Positions 1 through 5,560 of a stretch of 5,560 nt of DNA are shown here, one piece after another. Origin of the DNA: Bacillota bacterium (GTDB lineage Bacteria; Bacillota; Dethiobacteria; Dethiobacterales; Dethiobacteraceae). The position numbers and the translations under genes are program-made. Positions within the stretch are counted from its first letter, which is position 1; the number at the start of each line of letters is the position of its first letter. The notes below the pieces were generated by a model that saw only the letters and a program-made list of their open reading frames with translations, was not told the DNA's origin and searched no databases. The stretch covers positions 1 to 5,560 of the forward strand of contig DUUE01000037.1 in the NCBI GenBank assembly GCA_012841735.1, read 5' to 3'.

Positions 1-1839
1 AACCTGAGCCCGGCCGGGGAGGGCGGCAGACAAGGCATCTTTTACCGCTTTCGTATTGACCCAGACAAGCACGCGCTGGCGCCGTGCCAGATCTGCCAGG
101 AATTGCTCTTTCTGTCTCAGCCCCCGTCTGTCATAGACAATTGCTTTCTGCCCGGGCTCCAGCCGGCGCAGATCCTTGATTACCAGCGACAACTCTTCCC
201 GGTCCTGCCAGACATTCAGGCACGGCGACACAACCGCCTCAACCCGCTCTCCTGCAAGCAGCTCCTGCCCGCCCCCGCCAAAAAAAATGGCAGTCTGACT
301 GCCGCCGCCTTGACAGAGGAAAAGGCGCAGATGTTCGCCGCCGGCACCCACGCGGCGCGTGCCGCTCACCTCTATATCTTTCAACAGATAAAGCGGTTCC
401 GGATTGCCGTGCCCAAATGGTTCCAAAGCCGCCAGTTCGGCAGCCAGTGACACATCCATTTCCGCCAGGCTTGCTTCCGCCACTACCGGCAGCAGCATCT
501 CTTCCGGTTTAAGGGCAGCCACGGCTCGGCAGAAAGCGGCACGGAAAGCTTCCAGCTTGTCTGCAGAAAGAGTAAAACCGGCCGCTTCCGGGTGGCCGCC
601 GTAATGTTCCAGCAGGTCGGCGCATTCATGCAAAGCGGCAATTACATCATAACCGGGGGCTGTCCTGATGGAGCCGCGCCCCTCTTTGCCGTCAAGAGCA
701 ATCAATGCCACCGGACGGCCGTAGTCGGCTGCCAGCCTGCCCGCCACTATACCGATCACTCCTGGGTTCCAGCCTTCCCGCCATAGCACCAGGGCAGGTG
801 CGTCTTCTTCTGCAGCCGCCAGAAGCTGCGTTTCCGCCAGGATACTTTTTTCAATCTGCTGGCGCCGCCTGTTTAAATCATCCAATTTTACGGCTAATGC
901 TTTTGCTTCCGCACCCTCCGCCAGCAGCATCTCCACCGCCGGCGCGGCTTCACCCAGGCGACCGGCGGCATTAAGCCGCGGTGCCAGAATGAAAGCAACC
1001 TGCCTGGCAGTAAGCCGCTGCTCCGGCAGGCCAGCCAGGCGGATGAGTTCCTGCAGGCCGGGGCGGACTGAGCGGGTAAGGTATTCGAGACCATGCTTTA
1101 CTAAAACCCTATTTTCTCCCAGCAGCGGGACCACATCGGCAATGGTCCCCAGCGCCACCAGGTCAAGATAATTATATAACTTCTCGACTGGCAAGCCAAG
1201 ACGGGCAAAAAGGGCCCGCAGCATGGTAAAAGCCACACCGACGCCGGCCAGCTGTTTGTCCGGGTAACGGCAGTGTTCCTGTTTCGGGTTCAACACGGCC
1301 AGTGCCGGGCGCTCCCCCGGAAAACAGGTATGATGGTCGGTTATAATCAGGTCCAGACCTAAAGCCTGTGCCTGTTGTATTTCCGCAAAGGAATTGATGC
1401 CGCAATCCACCGTCACGGCCAGCCTGCCGCCCCGGGCGGCAAACTGCCGCAGGCTTTCTGCCTGCAGGCCGTATCCTTCCGTGAAACGGCTTGGGATATA
1501 GTATTCCACTGCCAAGCCCAGTTCTTCCAGCACGATGACCAGCAGAGCCGTAGCGGTAATGCCGTCCACATCATAATCGCCGCAAATCAGGACCTGCTCC
1601 TGCTCCGCTACCGCCCGTGCCAGCCGCGCCGCCGCAGCTTCCGCCCCGGCCAGCCAAAAAGGGTTTCCCAGACTGGACAGGTCGGAAGCAAGAAAAGCTT
1701 CCGCCTCTCCGGGCGTACGAAGCCCCCTCCGGTAAAGGGCGGCCGCCGTCAGGCGGTGGAGTCCCAGTTCTGTTGCCAGTATATCGATGATCTTTTCATC
1801 TGCCGGTGGTACATACCAATGCCAGTTATTAACAGTCAT
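1..1839 (-). CDS. recJ: Single-stranded-DNA-specific exonuclease RecJ (3' end beyond window)
   Basis: RecJ is a cytoplasmic, metal-dependent 5'-3' exonuclease of the DHH phosphoesterase family. It acts on single-stranded DNA in recombination and repair. The frame is open without a stop from the ATG at 1839 to the left edge, giving 613 codons. Visible motifs in order are CGDYDVDG (residues 86-93), DCGIN (145-149), TDHH (167-170), the segment around GTIADVVPL (231-239), APRLNAAGR (286-294), NPGVIGIVAGRL (358-369) and GGH (414-416). Thus the DHH domain spans about 80-240 and the DHHA1 domain about 345-440. An OB-like domain follows at about 455-560, containing EPFGHGNPEP and ending in VIKDLRRL. 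All expected metal ligands look intact. A further segment from about 561 runs off the window, beyond where a minimal RecJ would end. The start is supported by AGGAG at 1846-1850, six bases upstream. It lies 112 bases after secDF, behind a terminator, so it is probably a separate transcription unit. Confidence 0.96.
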   Translation of the reverse strand, partial: MTVNNWHWYVPPADEKIIDILATELGLHRLTAAALYRRGLRTPGEAEAFLASDLSSLGNPFWLAGAEAAAARLARAVAEQEQVLICGDYDVDGITATALLVIVLEELGLAVEYYIPSRFTEGYGLQAESLRQFAARGGRLAVTVDCGINSFAEIQQAQALGLDLIITDHHTCFPGERPALAVLNPKQEHCRYPDKQLAGVGVAFTMLRALFARLGLPVEKLYNYLDLVALGTIADVVPLLGENRVLVKHGLEYLTRSVRPGLQELIRLAGLPEQRLTARQVAFILAPRLNAAGRLGEAAPAVEMLLAEGAEAKALAVKLDDLNRRRQQIEKSILAETQLLAAAEEDAPALVLWREGWNPGVIGIVAGRLAADYGRPVALIALDGKEGRGSIRTAPGYDVIAALHECADLLEHYGGHPEAAGFTLSADKLEAFRAAFCRAVAALKPEEMLLPVVAEASLAEMDVSLAAELAALEPFGHGNPEPLYLLKDIEVSGTRRVGAGGEHLRLFLCQGGGSQTAIFFGGGGQELLAGERVEAVVSPCLNVWQDREELSLVIKDLRRLEPGQKAIVYDRRGLRQKEQFLADLARRQRVLVWVNTKAVKDALSAALPGRAQV

Positions 1840-1867
1840 AAAAAACTCCTATCAAAAACTTCCCCCG

Positions 1868-1896
1868 CAGGTAAAGATTCGTCATAACAGTGTCAA
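1868..1896 (-). promoter_or_regulatory. Candidate recJ promoter
   Basis: On the minus strand a perfect -35 hexamer TTGACA (1891-1896) is followed after 17 bases by TACCTG (1868-1873), a poor -10 that matches consensus only at its first two bases. It sits just after the secDF terminator and before the recJ ribosome binding site, where a recJ promoter would be expected. The placement and the -35 support it; the weak -10 keeps confidence low. Confidence 0.4.
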
Positions 1897-1905
1897 ATCC
1901 TGCAG

Positions 1906-1941
1906 TAAAAGAATGGCCCGGCCGCCGGAGGCAGCCGGGCC
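1906..1941 (-). terminator. Intrinsic terminator after secDF
   Basis: Starting 10 bases after the secDF stop, the minus-strand transcript can fold GGCCCGGCUGCC against GGCGGCCGGGCC. This gives 12 pairs with one U-G wobble and a UCC loop (1915-1941). It is followed by AUUCUUUUA (1906-1914). A GC-rich stem plus a U-rich tail is the classical rho-independent terminator. It separates secDF from recJ. Confidence 0.88.
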
Positions 1942-1951
1942 AAACGCCATT

Positions 1952-4060
1952 TTACGCCGTCTTCGGTTTCCTGCCGCTGCGCTCGCGCAACTGCAGCCAT
2001 AGTGGCGCCGCCAGAAAAACGGAAGAATAAAAACCGGCAACAACGCCAATCAAAAGAGCTACAACGAAGGGGCGGAGGGTGACACCGCCAAAGACAAGCA
2101 GCGTAATCAATACCAGCAGTGTAGTCAGCGAGGTGTTTATGGAGCGCATCAGCGTCTGCCCGATACTGTCATTCACTACTGCCGCCGCCTCATCTTTGCG
2201 TGCACGTTTTAGATTTTCCCGGATGCGGTCATAAATGACAATGGTAGCATTAATGGAGTAACCCACAATGGTAAGCACGGCAGCAATAACGGCGCTGTTT
2301 ACTTCGAGACGGAGGAAAGAAAAGAAGGAAATCATGATCAGCACATCATGCAGCAGGGCGATGATGGCTGCAACGGCAAAGCGGTATTCAAAGCGGACAG
2401 TAATATAAATTAACATGCAGACACCGGCAATGAGCAAAGCAATAAGCGCCTGCCGCTGCAGCTCGCCGCCCACCACGGCGCCCACATTTTCCACCCGCAA
2501 AAGTGCCTCATCCACAAGGCCGAAGCGTTCCTTAAAAGCGGCAAACAGCCTGTCCTGCTCGCTGTCGGAAAGCTCCGGCGTCCGCAGCAGCAGCTCATGG
2601 GTTTCACCCTCGGCCGCTTCTCTCGCCTCCAGTTTTTGCAGCTGGGCGCCGGACAGGCCCAGGGGCTCCAGTGTTTCACGCACTTCCTCAAGGGTGAAAG
2701 GCCGGCCAAGGTCAAGCTGGAAAATAGTCCCGCCGGTAAAATCTATCCCGTAATTCAGGGACCGGGCGGAAAGGGAAACAATCCCGGCAACAATGAGTAC
2801 CAACGGCACCAGGACTGCATATTTAAACAGCCTGGCAAAGTCGGTACGGACTGTTTTGGCGGTTTGCGCAGGCGTCGCCTTCAGGAAGCCTGTACCGGCC
2901 AGCAGGCGCAGCAGGTACCGTGTCAGGACCACGGCGGTAAACATGCTTACCAGAATACCCACGCTGAGTGTCACGGCAAAACCGCGCACCGGTCCCGTGG
3001 CAAATTTGAAGAGCACGGCCGCCGCAATCAGCGTAGTCACATTGGAATCGAAAATTGCCCGGAAAGCCTCTCTGAAGCCGGCTTCAATGGCCGTGCGCAA
3101 AGTGCGCCCGCTCCGCAGTTCTTCCTTGATTCTTTCAAATATAACCACATTGGCGTCCACCGCCATACCTACGGATAAAATCAGACCGGCAATTCCCGGC
3201 AGGGTGAGCGTGACGTTAAGAGCGGTCAAAATTCCCAGCACAATGGCAGTGTAAACAATCAGGGCAATGTCGACCACCAGGCCGAACGCCCGGTAGTAGG
3301 CGGGCATGAACAGGAGCACCAGGATCAGGCCGGCCGCCCCTGCATAAAGACTGCGGTTCAGCGAGTCGCGGCCCAGCTGCGGCCCCACCCCGCGTATCTC
3401 CAGCTCCTCCAGCTTCACCGGCAGCGCGCCCGAGCGCAGCTGCAGCGCCAGCATGGTGGCAGCCTCTATTGAGCCAATATTGGTGATCATAGCCTCGCCA
3501 TTGCTGATCACGGCATTAACTATTGGGGCGGAAATTTCTTCTTCGTCCAGGTAAATGGCTATGGGCTTACCCATGTATTTTTCCGTAGCCTCGGCAAATT
3601 TTTCTGTGCCCGCCGCGTTAAATTTGAGGGCAACAGCAGGCCGGCCATACTCGTCATAGGAGGCGCGTGCATCGTCCAGTTCGTCGCCCTCCACAATTGT
3701 TTCACCTTCAGGGCTGACAAATTTCAACAGCGCAGTCCTGCCGATGACTTCACGGGCCGCCCGCTGGTCGTCAATTCCCGGAAGCTCAACCCGGATCCGG
3801 TCGTTTCCTTCCCGCTGGATTACTGGCTCCGTGACACCCAGCGCGTCAATACGGTTACGAATCACCGTGATGGCACGGTCAAGCTTGTCCGTGCTGTCCG
3901 CTCCTTCCTCGGTTTCAACGGCACGGTAGAGGACATACACGCCTCCGCGCAAGTCCAATCCCAGCTTCATATGTTTGGCAGCCTGCCAAATGGCAACAGC
4001 GCTGCCGCCTACAAGCAGAACAAAAACCAAAAGCAGCACAAGGAGCCGTTTCCTGTTCAT
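1952..4060 (-). CDS. secDF: Fused protein translocase subunit SecDF
   Basis: SecDF is the accessory membrane complex of the Sec translocon; it uses the proton gradient to help pull exported proteins across the membrane. Here SecD and SecF are one 702-residue chain, a fused arrangement also found in Bacillus. SecD half: a first membrane segment at about 6-26, GLDLRGG (34-40), the P1 domain with NRIDALGV (69-76) and RSGALPV (209-215), then five membrane segments at about 238-385 including GMAVDANVVIFERI (298-311). SecF half: a segment at about 413-432, LNYGIDFTGGT (435-445), a periplasmic domain, then VGAVVGGEL (526-534) and five segments at about 536-690. D302 and R639 match proton-pathway residues of the family. 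The conserved Asp of the SecF motif SIND is Ala605 here. The start has GGGAGGT at 4068-4074, seven bases upstream. The gene has its own consensus promoter and a possible attenuator, and it is followed by a terminator. Confidence 0.97.
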   Translation of the reverse strand: MNRKRLLVLLLVFVLLVGGSAVAIWQAAKHMKLGLDLRGGVYVLYRAVETEEGADSTDKLDRAITVIRNRIDALGVTEPVIQREGNDRIRVELPGIDDQRAAREVIGRTALLKFVSPEGETIVEGDELDDARASYDEYGRPAVALKFNAAGTEKFAEATEKYMGKPIAIYLDEEEISAPIVNAVISNGEAMITNIGSIEAATMLALQLRSGALPVKLEELEIRGVGPQLGRDSLNRSLYAGAAGLILVLLFMPAYYRAFGLVVDIALIVYTAIVLGILTALNVTLTLPGIAGLILSVGMAVDANVVIFERIKEELRSGRTLRTAIEAGFREAFRAIFDSNVTTLIAAAVLFKFATGPVRGFAVTLSVGILVSMFTAVVLTRYLLRLLAGTGFLKATPAQTAKTVRTDFARLFKYAVLVPLVLIVAGIVSLSARSLNYGIDFTGGTIFQLDLGRPFTLEEVRETLEPLGLSGAQLQKLEAREAAEGETHELLLRTPELSDSEQDRLFAAFKERFGLVDEALLRVENVGAVVGGELQRQALIALLIAGVCMLIYITVRFEYRFAVAAIIALLHDVLIMISFFSFLRLEVNSAVIAAVLTIVGYSINATIVIYDRIRENLKRARKDEAAAVVNDSIGQTLMRSINTSLTTLLVLITLLVFGGVTLRPFVVALLIGVVAGFYSSVFLAAPLWLQLRERSGRKPKTA

Positions 4061-4110
4061 CCGGGTTACCTCCCTCTCAAAAACATTCCCGCACCACAGA
4101 AATTAAACAG

Positions 4111-4148
4111 AAAAAGGGCACTCAGCCGTGCACCGGCGAGACTGCCCT
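4111..4148 (-). terminator. Terminator-like hairpin in the secDF leader
   Basis: The minus-strand transcript can pair AGGGCA (4143-4148) with UGCCCU (4115-4120). Inside this are CUC/GAG and GCCG/CGGC pairs closed by the loop GUGCA, with small GU and U bulges. A run of five U directly follows or overlaps the last pair (4111-4115), then CUGUUUAAUUU. This looks like an intrinsic terminator placed after the secDF promoter and before its ribosome binding site. Two roles are possible: a regulated attenuator for secDF, or an end for transcripts reading through from aroB, for which I see no earlier minus-strand terminator. Either way, transcripts from the secDF promoter must cross it. Confidence 0.7.
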
Positions 4149-4155
4149 CAGTCCC
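4138..4155 (-). promoter_or_regulatory. Possible anti-terminator hairpin of the secDF leader
   Basis: At the expected very 5' end of the secDF transcript, GGGACU can pair with AGUCUC (six pairs, one G-U) around the loop GAGGGC. This hairpin uses the bases AGGGCA and CUC that form the left arm of the leader terminator, so the two folds exclude each other. This is inferred from base pairing alone; no known ligand motif or leader peptide was recognised. Confidence 0.4.
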
Positions 4156-4161
4156 ACAGTA

Positions 4162-4190
4162 ATTATATACGCTCGGCCGTTGCTTGTCAA
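4162..4190 (-). promoter_or_regulatory. Consensus sigma-A promoter for secDF
   Basis: The minus strand reads TTGACA (4185-4190), a 17-base spacer and TATAAT (4162-4167). Both hexamers are perfect matches at optimal spacing. Initiation would be expected near 4155, at a G of GGGACU, about 95 bases ahead of the secDF ATG at 4060. No extended -10 TG is present. Confidence 0.88.
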
Positions 4191-4283
4191 TTTGCCGATG
4201 TCCCGGTGTTTGCCGTGGTGAAGGTCATGGCCGGCAGTCGCAGGCCGCCCGGCGCACAAAACACATGCATGGTCGGTTTCACT

Positions 4284-4328
4284 CCGGCTGAAATACAGTC
4301 GCCGGTTTTTATTCACAGCCGGTTTTTA
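4284..4328. repeat. Direct repeat and inverted repeat at the aroB 3' end
   Basis: The 11-mer GCCGGTTTTTA (plus strand) occurs at 4301-4311 and again at 4318-4328, six bases apart; the second copy includes the aroB stop codon. CCGGCTG at 4284-4290 is complementary to CAGCCGG at 4316-4322, and its CCGGC also to GCCGG at 4301-4305. Either hairpin is therefore possible. The T-runs lie on the plus strand, so it resembles a terminator for rightward transcription, not for aroB. Its function is unknown. Confidence 0.55.
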
Positions 4329-5438
4329 CTGGCAGCTTAAAAGGCTCCCCGCCGCATCTTTCAGGTAGCGTTCGAGCACGGGGAGGATATCTTCCTCTTT
4401 CAGGTGATCGCAGATGCGGACCTGCCCCACCGCCGCCGGCAAAACAAACACAAGCTTCTCGCCCATCCTTTTTTTATCCTGCCGCATGGCGGCCAGCACC
4501 TCCTGCGCCGCAAGCCCGGGCGGCGCCGCTTTCAAACCGATACAGGCAAAAAGCGAAAGCAATCTTGCCCCGTCTTTTTGTCCGAGCAATCCCTGCCCCA
4601 ACGCCAGGTGCACAGCCAGCACCATGCCGGCCAGCACAGCCTCGCCGTGCAGGTAATAGCGATAGGCCGTGGCCGCTTCCAGCGCATGGCCGATAGTATG
4701 GCCGAAATTCAAAATGGCCCGCAGCCCTTCCTCCCGCTCATCTTCCGCCACCACCCTGGCCTTCAGGCGGCAGCACCCGGCAATCACGCCGGCCAGGACA
4801 GTACTCTCCAGGCTGCAGAAAGCTTCCCATTTCTCCTCCAGCAGGCGGAAAAGCGGCTCACTCATGATGGCGCCATACTTTACCACTTCCGCCGCCCCGG
4901 AGAAAAATTCCCGCGACGGCAGCGTCCGCAGCACACCAGTGGCAATCCAGACCAGCCGGGGCTAGTAGAAGGCGCCGATCAGGTTTTTCCCCAGGCGGTG
5001 GTTGACCGCCACCTTGCCCCCCACACTGCTGTCTACCTGGCTTAAAAGAGTTGTGGGCAGCTGGACAAAGGGCACTCCGCGCAAATAAGTGGCGGCAACA
5101 AAGCCGGCTAAATCTCCCACCACGCCGCCTCCCAGGGCAAAAATTGCGCTGCTGCGGTCAAGATTGGCGCTAATGGCCGCCGTATACAGCACATCCGCCT
5201 GCACCAAAGTTTTGCTCTCCTCACCGGCGGGGATCACGACCGGAGTAACATGGAAGCCTGCCTGTTCCAGCAGGGAAAGTACAGTAGCGCCATAGAGGGA
5301 GTAGACATTTTCATCACTGACCAAAAGAGCTTTGCCTGCCGGCAGGATGCTCCTGGCAAGGTCGGGAAAGGGCTCAAAATCATGACCGATCCTGATCTCG
5401 TAGGAACGTTCACCAAGCGGTACAGTAATTGTTTCCAT
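4326..5438 (-). pseudogene. aroB: 3-dehydroquinate synthase, interrupted by in-frame TAG
   Basis: AroB converts DAHP to 3-dehydroquinate, the second step of the shikimate pathway, using NAD+ and a divalent metal in the cytoplasm. The reading spans 370 codons, a normal family length. The N-terminal NAD-binding domain has GGGVVGDLAGF (residues 103-113), RGVPFVQLPTTLLSQVDSSV (120-139), GGK (140-142) and GKNLIGAFY (150-158). Codon 159 is TAG (4962-4964), where the family has Gln in the motif FYQP. The same frame then continues with SGAAEVVKYG (180-189), NFGHTIGHALE (244-254) and LHGE (263-266). The presumed metal ligands E184, H247 and H264 are kept, and the gene ends at a TAA. No frameshift is visible. 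GTG at 4934 could start the second part, but no ribosome binding site precedes it. As written it yields a 158-residue fragment lacking the metal site. A sequence error, read-through or a recent mutation are all possible. Confidence 0.88.
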
Positions 5439-5444
5439 AGCCGG

Positions 5445-5450
5445 CCTCCT
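5445..5450 (-). promoter_or_regulatory. aroB ribosome binding site overlapping the aroC stop
   Basis: AGGAGG (minus strand) lies six bases before the ATG at 5438 and shares two bases with the aroC TAG stop (5449-5451). The aroB frame is open further upstream to 5537, but that part lies inside aroC and encodes no family sequence. This site therefore fixes the start at 5438 and suggests translational coupling of aroB to aroC. Confidence 0.9.
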
Positions 5451-5560
5451 ACCGCTTAGCCAGGTATCTCTTGTAGGTTTTGTAATTGGCCAGCATTTCC
5501 GGCAGGGAATCTCCTCCCAGTTTTTCCTTGAGAGCAACCGCCAGCTCCCATGCCACCGCC
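5449..5560 (-). CDS. aroC: Chorismate synthase, C-terminal end (5' part beyond window)
   Basis: Chorismate synthase makes chorismate from EPSP, the last step of the shikimate pathway, with reduced FMN. Only the last 36 residues are present. They read AVAWELAVALKEKLGGDSLP and then EMLANYKTYKRYLAKR before a TAG stop. The helix ending in LGGDSLPEM followed by NY is typical of the AroC C-terminus in Firmicutes. A shikimate-pathway neighbour (aroB) 10 bases downstream supports the call. The stop is at the position expected for the family, so TAG appears to end translation normally here, which is relevant to the amber codon in aroB. Confidence 0.82.
   Translation of the reverse strand, partial: AVAWELAVALKEKLGGDSLPEMLANYKTYKRYLAKR

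Noticed and set aside
1375..1887. A plus-strand frame of 170 codons opposite the recJ 5' part.
   Set aside because: The minus strand here encodes the conserved RecJ catalytic motifs. The plus frame has no plausible protein features.
2597..3254. Long plus-strand frames of 193 and 153 codons opposite secDF.
   Set aside because: They are antisense shadows of a clearly coding secDF, rich in Arg, Ser and Pro, with no family signature.
4066..4086. A six-residue mini-frame (MFLRGR) whose stop overlaps the secDF ribosome binding site, possibly a leader peptide.
   Set aside because: It has no ribosome binding site of its own, lies after the terminator hairpin and is short enough to occur by chance.
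4210..4260. GC-rich hairpin (GGGCGGC with GCCGGCC) downstream of aroB as the aroB terminator.
   Set aside because: The stem has a mismatch and no U-run follows on the minus strand, so it does not qualify as an intrinsic terminator.
4122..4316. A 64-codon minus-strand frame between aroB and secDF, starting with GTG and containing CVLC and HH.
   Set aside because: No ribosome binding site precedes the GTG. The frame runs through the perfect secDF promoter and the leader terminator, and I recognise no family.
4326..4934. The C-terminal part of aroB as an independent gene started at GTG 4934.
   Set aside because: The GTG is an ordinary internal Val codon, no ribosome binding site lies before it, and the preceding codons 160-168 still align with the AroB family. 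It is the rest of the interrupted gene.
4404..5045. A plus-strand frame of 213 codons opposite aroB.
   Set aside because: It overlaps both sides of the aroB coding signal, has low-complexity composition and no recognisable domain. It is a shadow of GC-rich coding sequence.

Overview
All genes in this window lie on the minus strand, so they read from right to left. From 5' to 3' they are the tail of chorismate synthase (aroC), 3-dehydroquinate synthase (aroB, interrupted by an in-frame amber codon), a fused SecD-SecF secretion protein (secDF), and most of the ssDNA exonuclease RecJ (recJ, cut by the left edge). The fused SecDF, the strong AGGAGG-type ribosome binding sites, the sigma-A type promoter, the moderately high GC and the residue style of RecJ and AroC point to a Gram-positive anaerobe of the Clostridia. 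A Peptococcaceae-like lineage would fit, but I cannot fix it more closely.

Right part (4326-5560): aroC and aroB form a tight shikimate-pathway unit, with the aroB ribosome binding site overlapping the aroC stop codon. The aroB product matches the 3-dehydroquinate synthase family from end to end and keeps its NAD-binding and metal-binding signatures. Codon 159, where the family has a conserved Gln, reads TAG. The gene is therefore a recent nonsense allele, a read-through case or a sequence error.

Middle (4061-4325): this 265-base intergenic region holds no convincing gene. It contains an 11-bp direct repeat with hairpin potential at the aroB stop. It also contains a perfect consensus promoter (TTGACA, 17 bp, TATAAT) pointing at secDF. 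Between that promoter and secDF is a leader of about 95 nt with a terminator-like hairpin and a mutually exclusive upstream hairpin, which is the layout of a transcription attenuator.

Left part (1-4060): secDF encodes a 702-residue, 12-segment membrane protein that helps the Sec translocon pull proteins across the membrane using the proton gradient. Its SecF half carries Ala where the family normally has a proton-relay Asp. A strong intrinsic terminator follows secDF, and recJ then appears to start from its own weaker promoter. I see no mobile element, CRISPR array, tRNA or rRNA. The main points of interest are the amber codon in aroB, the putative secDF attenuator and the altered SecF residue.
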